Shown here piece after piece: positions 1-6,155 of a stretch of 7,241 bases of DNA. The notes below the pieces were generated by a model. That model worked only from the letters and a program-made list of their open reading frames with translations. It ran no database searches and was not told where the DNA came from. Both the position numbers and the translations under genes were made by a program. Origin of the DNA: Caldifarciminota bacterium (lineage in GTDB: Bacteria > WOR-3 > Hydrothermia > WGAB01). Position 1 is the first letter of the stretch. Each line of letters begins with the position of its first letter. The stretch spans positions 1 to 7,241 of the forward strand of contig WGAB01000184.1 in NCBI GenBank assembly GCA_015489295.1. The letters are read 5' to 3'.

Positions 1-409
1 CAAAGGTAGGCACACCATCGCGGTGGTAGAGCCGGACCCGAATCTTGCCTGTTGCTTTTCCCGTGGGATACCGGGCGAATTGAGGTAAGACCCGGGCTTC
101 TTGCAGGTCTTGCAGGTAGAGTACCCGTTCCTCCGCCGTCCATTCGCCGGGTAGGGGGTCACGGTTGGGTAGAGCCTTGACAGTAAGCAAGAGGGCCTCA
201 TACTGGCCGTCGTTCAATAGGTGCCATCGCAACTCACCCTGGGCGCTGAAAATCGTGCCCTGGTCTTTCCAGGCTTCAGGGTAGCCCTCCCCCACGGTGA
301 GATGCGCAGTATCGGCGGCCCAATGCCAGACAGCGTCGCCTATATGCATGTGGGCAACACGGCGCAAGTCCTCCGCTGAACCTTTCAAAAGGTAGACGAA
401 TCCCTCCAT
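1..409 (-). CDS. Probable Csx19-like type III-D protein, N-terminal part (3' end beyond the window)
   Basis: An open frame of 136 codons runs from ATG 409 to the left edge without a stop. It starts 11 bases after the previous cas7, with GAGGGA (417-422) seven bases upstream that overlaps that gene's stop. The protein begins MEGFVYLLKGSAEDLRRVAH. It contains GTIFSAQGELRWHLLNDGQY (about 51-70), WTAEERVLYL (about 90-99) and ARYPTGKATGKIRVRLYHRD (about 112-131). The order of an acidic/aromatic FxxxGELRW segment, a Trp-Glu helix and an RYP...RVRLYHRDG strand reminds me of Csx19 (TIGR03984), an accessory subunit found in III-D complexes. The match is from memory of the family and not from an alignment. 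Position at the end of a III-D operon agrees with it. No catalytic motif or membrane segment is visible. It could instead be another uncharacterised III-D accessory gene. Confidence 0.6.
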   Translation of the reverse strand, partial: MEGFVYLLKGSAEDLRRVAHMHIGDAVWHWAADTAHLTVGEGYPEAWKDQGTIFSAQGELRWHLLNDGQYEALLLTVKALPNRDPLPGEWTAEERVLYLQDLQEARVLPQFARYPTGKATGKIRVRLYHRDGVPTF

Positions 410-420
410 AGCGCTATCCC

Positions 421-1371
421 TCACAAAGATTGGATGGCGAGCCGGGCCAACTTGTTCCAGCCCTGCGTGTCGTATACCCGCCGCGTGTACACGCCCAACG
501 GTTTTTCACGGGTGAATTCGGGGCCGTTTCGCAGGTCCAAAGCGTCCGGTGGGAACAAACCATAGGCCTGCGCCGTTGCATCGTCCACAAAGGCCATCAG
601 GCCCCGAAGGCGTTGGGGTTGGTAGTTCACCACAACTTCGTCCACCCAGGCCTCTTGCACTTCCATTTCTACCTCACCAAACCCCCGGTTCTTGCCGAAA
701 CCCACTTTCACCAAACCCTGGTTCATGGCGGACAGGGCTGTAGCAACCAGCCCCAACTGCCAGATTTCAAAGTTTTCCAACACCAGGTGCCCTTCAAACG
801 TCCCCGAGACGGCCACTTCCATTTCAAAAGGCCCGTGGGCTACAGCGTGGGTCAACCGGGAGATGGCTACCCCATAGCGGATTTCGGTGCGCACTTCCTC
901 TACAGGAAAGAAATCCGTGAAGGAAAGCCGGCCCCGCAACCGTGTGTGACCAAAGATGCGGCAGGCACCACAGGAGTTGGCATAAATTTCAGGGGAAGTG
1001 AGTTCCCTGTCCTTGGGTTTGATCTCTGCCAAGAATTGGGGGCAGTTCCATTTGGTACGGTCTTCTCTTTCTTCCTTCCTGGCCTCAAAGGTAGCACACG
1101 CCCATCGCCAACCTTTGTGATGCTGGGGGCCGGGCTTGTCGGGATTCGGATCCACCGTCCTCAATGCCCTTTCCACAAACCCCCGCACAACACCTTTAAG
1201 AGAAGAACCCGGGATATGGACCGTTTCGCCCCGGTCGGGATGAAAGGTACGCACGAATTGCATATCCGGCAACGCGGGGTTGGCGGATATGCCGCCGGCT
1301 TTAATCAGCAGGGGGCCTTTGGGGCGAATGCGCACGGTCAGGTGCAGGGCGTTGTATCGGGTCTTATGCAT
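421..1371 (-). CDS. cas7: Cas7 family RAMP backbone subunit, Csm3-like, copy C (316 aa)
   Basis: A third RAMP backbone protein and the longest of the three. It shows IPGSSLKGVVRGF (53-65), SCGACRIFGHTRLRG (133-147), RYGVAISR (165-172) and the glycine-rich loop VGFGKNRGFGEVE (223-235). D36 in PALPDMQFVRT lies at the place of the Csm3 catalytic Asp, though the flanking residues differ from copy B, so activity is less certain. An insertion at about 75-130 contains C92 and C110, which may add to a zinc site with C134/C137. About 80 residues follow the RAMP core (237-316) with no motif I recognise; this tail may contact the terminal subunit encoded next. The start ATG 1371 has GGAGGA at 1379-1384, 7 bases upstream, and overlaps the end of copy B by 8 bases. 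The stop TGA is at 423-421. Confidence 0.9.
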   Translation of the reverse strand: MHKTRYNALHLTVRIRPKGPLLIKAGGISANPALPDMQFVRTFHPDRGETVHIPGSSLKGVVRGFVERALRTVDPNPDKPGPQHHKGWRWACATFEARKEEREDRTKWNCPQFLAEIKPKDRELTSPEIYANSCGACRIFGHTRLRGRLSFTDFFPVEEVRTEIRYGVAISRLTHAVAHGPFEMEVAVSGTFEGHLVLENFEIWQLGLVATALSAMNQGLVKVGFGKNRGFGEVEMEVQEAWVDEVVVNYQPQRLRGLMAFVDDATAQAYGLFPPDALDLRNGPEFTREKPLGVYTRRVYDTQGWNKLARLAIQSL

Positions 1372-2224
1372 GGGTCATTCCTCCATCTTGGTTCAGATAC
1401 TGGCTCAGGTAATCGCGAAAGGCCTGAAGGTATTTCTTCGGGCTGTCCTGAGCCGGTTGTCCGCCTGTCAGGTAATTCAGCAGATTGGTTCGGTCAACTC
1501 GCTCCAGGCGCAAGTCTTTCAGTTTTCCCCACCCGGGTCCCCGGGTAACCTTGCCGCCCAGGGGCAATTGACCTTCTTCCCAGAACCGCAAAACCGAAAG
1601 GAGAAGGCCCAACTCCCAGTCGTCCAGGTTTTTTGTCAGGATTTCGATACCGAACTTGGCTCCCGGCACCACTACCTCAAAGTCGTATTTGATACCCTGG
1701 CGGGCTGCGCCCAGGTCGCGGTCAATGCCCACACCATCGCGGATTTGGGTGACCACGGGCAGGTCCTCATAGTTCTCCAAGTAGGCATCTTTGAAGGAGA
1801 CTCGGCTGGCCATCCAGGGGGAACCAAAGATGCGGCACGCGGTGCAACTATGGTTCCAAACCAAACGGGCGAAAATTTCATCCGCGGCACCCTCACCGCG
1901 GCGCTCTTTTTCAAGAGATTGACTCCACATTTCATCCTTTCCTGCACGCTCATCTCGTCTCTTCTCTGGAACGCATGGGGTGGCGAGAGGATCGCAGGCC
2001 CACAAATGAGGCTCTACATTTAGCGTGCGCAAAATGCGCTCGGTCAGCGCCCGCACCGCGCCCTTGATAGAGGAGCCGGGAATGAACGGCAGGCCATCCG
2101 GCCCTTTTATAACGGGCAGGTCCGTGCCCACCGGCTCCAGCGAGATGCGGCTACCCACGGAAAGCGCGGTTTGCATTTCCAACGTGGCCCGCAGCACCAC
2201 ACGGTTGTTGAAGGTGTCGAACAT
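1364..2224 (-). CDS. cas7: Cas7 family RAMP backbone subunit, Csm3-like, copy B (286 aa)
   Basis: This copy is the closest in motif to canonical Csm3. GTDLPVIKGPDGLPFIPGSS (33-52) runs into IKGAVR, giving the catalytic-Asp loop (D35) and the crRNA-contact PGSSIKG motif in one block. SCTACRIFGSP (126-136), GVGIDRDLGAA (164-174) and the glycine-rich TRGPGWGKL (227-235) complete the family signature. C77, C84, C127 and C130 form a candidate zinc site. Between the first helix and the Cys pair is a charged loop (85-116, rich in Lys, Arg and Glu) that makes this copy longer than a typical Csm3 of about 220 aa. A C-terminal extension of about 45 residues follows the fold. Expected role: backbone and target-RNA cleavage. 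The ATG has AGGAGG at 2233-2238, 8 bases upstream, and this Shine-Dalgarno overlaps the cas11 stop. The end overlaps the next gene by 8 bases. Confidence 0.92.
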   Translation of the reverse strand: MFDTFNNRVVLRATLEMQTALSVGSRISLEPVGTDLPVIKGPDGLPFIPGSSIKGAVRALTERILRTLNVEPHLWACDPLATPCVPEKRRDERAGKDEMWSQSLEKERRGEGAADEIFARLVWNHSCTACRIFGSPWMASRVSFKDAYLENYEDLPVVTQIRDGVGIDRDLGAARQGIKYDFEVVVPGAKFGIEILTKNLDDWELGLLLSVLRFWEEGQLPLGGKVTRGPGWGKLKDLRLERVDRTNLLNYLTGGQPAQDSPKKYLQAFRDYLSQYLNQDGGMTHA

Positions 2225-2236
2225 AGTTTATTCCTC

Positions 2237-2647
2237 CTACTGGCGCTGTTTGTAAATTTCCACTTTCCAACGATGCCAGCGCACCGCATGGCCCAAAAGG
2301 CGGGTAATCATTTCCAGGTGGACGGCTTTGGGATCATCCTTGTTCTCTTGGGCCAGTTTGCGCGCTTCGTTTTCCAGATCGTCCAGTGTTTCAATCACTT
2401 TCTCTGCCCAGCCGATATCCAGTTCCCCTCGAGCAGCCTGGTATCGGATGAACAGAGCCAAAGCCTTCCATGAGTCGGTGCTCTCAGCGACCTCCAGGAT
2501 ATTGCGTAGTTGGCGTACTTTACCATCTTTCTGCTGCTTTTCGCTTAAGGCCTCCCATAATGCTTTTTCCACTTCGCTGGCTTTTTGAACCAACTCGTCC
2601 TCCTTCGCCGCGATGGCATGACGGGTTCTTGGGTTTATCCTTCTCAT
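2237..2647 (-). CDS. cas11: Cas11 small subunit (Csm2-like)
   Basis: 136 aa, rich in charged residues, with heptad-like stretches and almost no beta-prone sequence, so predicted all-helical like known Cas11 proteins. The central part, VRQLRNILEVAE (44-55) followed by ALALFIRYQAARG (62-74), matches the Csm2 layout: an xxLRxxL helix, then a YxxAR helix. A C-terminal helix reads MITRLLGHAVRWHRWKVEIY (113-132). Cas11 lines the inner filament of type III complexes and contacts the crRNA-target duplex and Cas10. The true start is ATG 2647, overlapping the csx10 stop as ATGA, with AGGAGGT 9 bases upstream. The same frame stays open far upstream to about 3103, but that extension is Pro/Arg/Gly-rich, runs inside csx10 and is not coding. 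The TAG stop lies within the Shine-Dalgarno sequence of the next gene. Confidence 0.8.
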   Translation of the reverse strand: MRRINPRTRHAIAAKEDELVQKASEVEKALWEALSEKQQKDGKVRQLRNILEVAESTDSWKALALFIRYQAARGELDIGWAEKVIETLDDLENEARKLAQENKDDPKAVHLEMITRLLGHAVRWHRWKVEIYKQRQ

Positions 2648-3882
2648 TGTTCTATTACCTCCTGATGAAAGGGATGGCACACTAAAATTTCGCCGAAGCC
2701 TTCGTCCCGACGCAGGCCCAGGCCTTCGGCTTCCAGGGTTTGCAGGACCGGGAGTAATTCGTCCAGGGGGCCCTCCCAACGATAAGCGTAGACGCTGCCC
2801 ATGCGTGCGGCCAGGTTGGTGGGCTTGGGTAGGCCCCATGCGGTAGACCAGCCGCTGGCCATCTCGGGCCGGGTTGCCCACAAGATGGGTCGGAGGCCGC
2901 GACCGTTGATGCGCAACTCCGGAACCAGTTCGGGCAGGCCGTGGTTGACGAACACGCCGGGGGAAAGCAGGTCTATCGAGAAGTACAGGCCGTCGGGCTT
3001 CTCCGGAAGTTCGTCCGAGTTGGCCGCCAGGCGTTTGAGGTCCTGCCAGAGATCGGTCAAAATGCGGTTGAAGGTTTCGACCCGCTCCTTTAGGCCGGGC
3101 CATTGAGGGGGATTGGTCTCCTCAATGCGCACCCGCCCATACCCTCGGGTGTGCAGTGCGCCGATGGCCACATGGTCCAGGGCCTGCCGCAGTTCTTGTA
3201 CGGCTTGTGGGTCGCCGTACACTCGCCCCAGGAACACCACAGACTTGTTTTTGGGCTTATCCTTTTTGTTGCTTGTTATCACCGCCGGGGCTTGGGGCGC
3301 GAGCGCGTTCACGGTGTAGAGCATCTGAAACTGGGAAGCCCTCCGGAAGCGGCTCAGGGCCACCTTGGTTTGGGCATGGTATCGGGGGCGAAATTGCTCG
3401 TAACCCACCCTGCCGTGGGCTTCATATACGCCATAGAAGCCTTCTACCAGTTCCATCCGACCATCACATTGGGCACATGTAAGGGCGAAAGGAACCGTCA
3501 TTTGGGCTCCGGCTTCGCGCAACAGGTGATAGGCCAGTTGGGGGAGCAAGGTATCTACCACCCCGTGCCCCTGGCGGTCCGGCCGGAAAGCGCTCCGGAA
3601 ACCGGGTTCGTGCTTGCAGGTCATGGCCGTGAGGGGAAGGGGCAACGTGTACAGCAATTGCCCCTCATTCATCGCGGGGTAGAAATTCCAGATTCGTAGT
3701 TCCTTGACCTGAGCGAGGATGTCTTCGTCTTCCGCCCCCTGCATTTTGAGCCACTCGGCCCAGGCGCCCCGCAACAGGCGACCGGGAATGTAGGTGCGGG
3801 TGGTCAGAAATTGGGCATCGGGCCGCACCGAACCCAGCACCAGGGGCTCCTCCGGGGTAATTTTCAACCATATCGGCTTCAT
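2644..3882 (-). CDS. csx10: Csx10, Cas5-type RAMP subunit of type III-D
   Basis: 412 aa from ATG 3882. This family caps the 5' handle end of the crRNA and contacts Cas10. The N-terminus reads LKITPEEPLVLGSVRPDAQF, then TYIPGRLLRGAWAEW (30-44), the IPG-x3-RGA motif typical of Csx10. Two RRM-like halves are suggested by two glycine-rich loops, GALHTRGYGRVRI (241-253) and LGLRRDEGFGEI (389-400). C89 and H91 with C136-x2-C139 look like a small zinc-binding site. A lysine-rich stretch, NKKDKPKNK (205-213), is a likely flexible loop. The start is set by the ATGA overlap with the preceding cas7 and by AGGAGG six bases upstream; a TTG at 3909 would add nine residues (MEPVVRRRP) and is less likely. 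The stop TGA overlaps the cas11 ATG as ATGA. Csx10 with HD-less Cas10 is what identifies III-D here. Confidence 0.9.
   Translation of the reverse strand: MKPIWLKITPEEPLVLGSVRPDAQFLTTRTYIPGRLLRGAWAEWLKMQGAEDEDILAQVKELRIWNFYPAMNEGQLLYTLPLPLTAMTCKHEPGFRSAFRPDRQGHGVVDTLLPQLAYHLLREAGAQMTVPFALTCAQCDGRMELVEGFYGVYEAHGRVGYEQFRPRYHAQTKVALSRFRRASQFQMLYTVNALAPQAPAVITSNKKDKPKNKSVVFLGRVYGDPQAVQELRQALDHVAIGALHTRGYGRVRIEETNPPQWPGLKERVETFNRILTDLWQDLKRLAANSDELPEKPDGLYFSIDLLSPGVFVNHGLPELVPELRINGRGLRPILWATRPEMASGWSTAWGLPKPTNLAARMGSVYAYRWEGPLDELLPVLQTLEAEGLGLRRDEGFGEILVCHPFHQEVIEQ
2657..2663 (-). promoter_or_regulatory. Shine-Dalgarno setting the cas11 start
   Basis: AGGAGGT on the minus strand with a 9-base spacer before ATG 2647-2645. 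This separates the real 136-codon gene from a 288-codon open frame whose 5' half is antisense-free overlap with csx10 in another frame. Confidence 0.7.
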
Positions 3883-4517
3883 TGGCCGCCTCCTAACCAC
3901 TGGTTCCAATAACGTTCCAGCGCCGTCCCAGGTAACGGCTGGTTGTCAATCGTACATTCGGCCTCGATGGTCTCCAGCCAACCCAGGCCGCGGGTATGCC
4001 CCGCGCCCAACGTTGGGAGCATTTGGGCCGCCAAGATCACCAGGGCCGCGGCTTCTTCGGCTTTCTCTTGGGAAGGAAAGAGGCCTTGGATATCCGCCTG
4101 AGCCTCCATGGGGCCGGCCGCGGTGGTTTCCACGAAGTACAACCGTTGGGGCACAGCCGCGCGACGGCGTCGGCTGATGGCTACCCCGGCGCGAATTTGG
4201 GGTTCAGATTCGGGCAACACGACATCATAGAAACGCAGGGGGGAGGCTCGTCGCGGATTGCCGAACACCTCACAGGCCAGGCATAAATGGTGAGGGTCGG
4301 GACACATATGTTTGGGGTTCGGGGCTTTGCAAGCCTTATCCCCCAGGATTTGCTCGGCCTGTGCCCGCAACGCGCCCTTGAGGGAGGTGGCGGGCAGGAT
4401 GTAGGTACTATCATAGCGGCGAACCAGAGCCTTGTCCGCCCCCCATCGCCGGCGGTTACCTGTGGTGTGGAATGCGGTTCGCCATTTAAGACGCAAGGTG
4501 ATTTTGAGATGCACCAT
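3879..4517 (-). CDS. cas7: Cas7 family RAMP backbone subunit, Csm3-like, copy A (212 aa)
   Basis: A single-RRM RAMP protein that should bind crRNA as part of the effector backbone. Visible signatures are TSLKGALRAQ (44-53, the PGSSLKG-type crRNA-contact motif, here with AT in place of PGS), CLACEVFGNP (79-88), GVAISR (111-116) and the C-terminal glycine-rich loop GAGHTRGLGWL (171-181). D28 in GADKALVRR stands where Csm3 has its catalytic Asp, so target RNA cleavage is possible. C63, C72, C79 and C82 plus nearby His residues could bind zinc, as in known Csm3. It is the most compact of the three Cas7 proteins, close to the size of a classical Csm3. The ATG touches the cas10 stop (TAAATG) and has AGGAGGG at 4525-4531, 7 bases upstream. 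The stop overlaps the csx10 start as ATGA. An arginine run, SRRRRAA (115-121), follows the GVAI motif. Confidence 0.9.
   Translation of the reverse strand: MVHLKITLRLKWRTAFHTTGNRRRWGADKALVRRYDSTYILPATSLKGALRAQAEQILGDKACKAPNPKHMCPDPHHLCLACEVFGNPRRASPLRFYDVVLPESEPQIRAGVAISRRRRAAVPQRLYFVETTAAGPMEAQADIQGLFPSQEKAEEAAALVILAAQMLPTLGAGHTRGLGWLETIEAECTIDNQPLPGTALERYWNQWLGGGQ
3889..3894 (-). promoter_or_regulatory. Shine-Dalgarno setting the csx10 start
   Basis: AGGAGG on the minus strand with a six-base spacer (CGGCCA) before ATG 3882-3880. The site lies within the last codons of the preceding cas7 gene, whose TGA overlaps this ATG. It favours ATG 3882 over the upstream TTG at 3909. Confidence 0.65.
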
Positions 4518-6134
4518 TTAGTCGCCCTCCTCTTGAATATCCGGTCGCATGGCACGAAGTTCGGCCAGTTCCAGGGCGTCCAGCAAAGGTGTTTTCCAGA
4601 TGCGGCTCCCATTTTCCTCGGTTGGCCACCAGAGATAAATGGGGGCCTCGTCTTCTTGCTCGGCCCGGAAGGTTGCAGCCAAGTCTTCTAAGGCATCTAT
4701 AAATTTCTCCACTTCACGGTGCTCACCGTTCCGTCGTCGGGCCAGGTCATAAAGGATTTGGGAAAGGGCGGCCCAGCGCCCCTTTTCGAGGGCCTCGCCC
4801 CAGCGATGGCGCAGGCTGCGGGGCCATGAAGCAAGGACGTTGACCACTGTCTGCATCTTTTGTGCCTGTTCCAAGGTAAGGGGCCGCGCCGTCAGATGGA
4901 AATCGTCCAATTTGTATTGCTCGGTGATAGCCTCGGATTTAATGACGGCTATTGCGTTGGGCAACCACAGGAAATTGACGGCGCTTTTCTTCGCCTGACG
5001 GGCCTTAGCTTTGGCTTTCTTGAGCAGGTCTGTTGCCAGCGCTTCCAGATACCACACGGGGTGTTTGGCATCCGCCACTGCAATTCCTACGGAGGCGGTG
5101 ATCTTCTCGGGCCAGGCATCGGGCCAGTACCCCAGGCAACTTTCCATTTCCTCCCGCACGTAGCTTTCAAAGCGCTCCAGAAAAGCGATGGCCACGTCCC
5201 AGGCGTATCCTGCCTGGATGAGCAGGGTAACGTCGTCGCCGCCGATGTTGAGGATTTCAAAGGGCCAGACTTGCTCCTGTTCCAGCGGCTTTTGGCAGAC
5301 CTCCCAAAGGGCTTCGTACAGTGCTTGTTTTGTGCCCTTCGTTAGCGCCTTTGATAGGGCCGCATATTCTTTCTCGTTTTTGACCTTCTGTAACAGGCCG
5401 CCAATGTTGTTCCCATCGGCATAGAGAAAGGCCAAGTAGGGTCGCCGCGCGCTTCCCACGAGGATGTTCAGGTCCCTGGCTGGTTGGGCATTCACCGTCC
5501 AGTCGTGCTTCTGGGCAAATTCTCGGAAGCACCAATCCCGGCTTTTCCGTCCCGTTGCATGCCGTAGGAGGCAGACCCGACACAGCCGTTTGGTTTCCGA
5601 GATGCCGTCCTCAGTATAGGCAATTTCTTCCTCTGCCACCCGCTTGCCGCAGATGTCGCAGCGTTTGCCGAAGGGGAAGGCCTCGATGAAGGGAGCGATG
5701 GTTTTCTTCTGCTTGGCCTCCCGCAACCTCGCGGCCAGAAACGCGGTGCGGCGGGCAAATTCACCGGCCCTCTGAGCCTTCTGATGGGCCTTCACCAAGC
5801 GACCCGCCCAGCCGTCGGCGATGTTTGGGGCAGGAGGAGGTATATCCGGAGTATTCTCATATACCACCGTGACCGTAGCCACGAGAGTATGGTTTAGATA
5901 AATTTGTTCAATGCCGCGTTTGATTTCCTCCACTTTATCCCCGGGTATTGCGAACAAGAAACCGCCCCCGGAGCAATAGATCTCTTTGCCTCCTTGGCCT
6001 TTCACATACTCTCGAACCTGCTCTTCGCATTCCGCCAGCCGCTGGCTTCCACCACGAATTTGGGGTAACGAGGAGGCCTCAAACACATAGGATTTGATCG
6101 CATCCACGTCGCCTTGCAGGAAAACACGATGCAT
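4518..6134 (-). CDS. cas10: Cas10 large subunit, HD-less, with intact GGDD cyclase motif (type III-D)
   Basis: 538 aa; the signature subunit of type III complexes, which makes cyclic oligoadenylate from ATP when target RNA is bound. The protein begins directly with Palm1 (FLQGDVDAIKSYVF at 5-18, degenerate GGGFLFAI at 56-63). It lacks the HD ssDNase domain, so it is shorter than the usual 750-900 aa. A zinc-finger linker has C159-x2-C162 and C185-x2-C188. Palm2 contains YADGNNIGG (238-246, metal-binding D240) and the catalytic GGDD (298-301), then KITASVGIAV. A helical C-terminal domain covers about 410-538. From family knowledge, cOA synthesis should be intact and DNA cleavage absent. HD loss is typical of III-D. 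The ATG start has AAAGGAG 8 bases upstream (6143-6149). The stop TAA is immediately followed by the ATG of the next cas7 gene. Confidence 0.95.
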   Translation of the reverse strand: MHRVFLQGDVDAIKSYVFEASSLPQIRGGSQRLAECEEQVREYVKGQGGKEIYCSGGGFLFAIPGDKVEEIKRGIEQIYLNHTLVATVTVVYENTPDIPPPAPNIADGWAGRLVKAHQKAQRAGEFARRTAFLAARLREAKQKKTIAPFIEAFPFGKRCDICGKRVAEEEIAYTEDGISETKRLCRVCLLRHATGRKSRDWCFREFAQKHDWTVNAQPARDLNILVGSARRPYLAFLYADGNNIGGLLQKVKNEKEYAALSKALTKGTKQALYEALWEVCQKPLEQEQVWPFEILNIGGDDVTLLIQAGYAWDVAIAFLERFESYVREEMESCLGYWPDAWPEKITASVGIAVADAKHPVWYLEALATDLLKKAKAKARQAKKSAVNFLWLPNAIAVIKSEAITEQYKLDDFHLTARPLTLEQAQKMQTVVNVLASWPRSLRHRWGEALEKGRWAALSQILYDLARRRNGEHREVEKFIDALEDLAATFRAEQEDEAPIYLWWPTEENGSRIWKTPLLDALELAELRAMRPDIQEEGD

Positions 6135-6155
6135 AACGCTGTCTCCTTTCTTCTT

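Noticed and set aside
100..117. Perfect tandem repeat of CTTGCAGGT (two copies)
   Set aside because: Only two 9-base units inside the Csx19-like coding region (encoding a YLQDLQ-type repeat), with no spacer structure; not a CRISPR or a mobile-element end.
430..1548. Long plus-strand open frame (372 codons) opposite Cas7 copies B and C
   Set aside because: It is antisense to two genes with clear RAMP motifs, has a Pro/Gly/His-rich composition with no recognisable domain, and lacks a ribosome binding site. It is a by-product of GC-rich codon use on the other strand.
1280..2023. Plus-strand open frame of 247 codons
   Set aside because: Antisense to Cas7 copy B, crosses the junction with copy C, and shows no family motif.
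2648..3103. N-terminal extension of the cas11 frame
   Set aside because: Rich in Pro, Arg and Gly, overlaps csx10 in another frame, and the ATG at 2647 has both the Shine-Dalgarno sequence and the ATGA coupling.
3103..3699. Plus-strand open frame of 198 codons opposite csx10
   Set aside because: Antisense to a gene with clear Csx10 motifs and no supporting domain or start signal.
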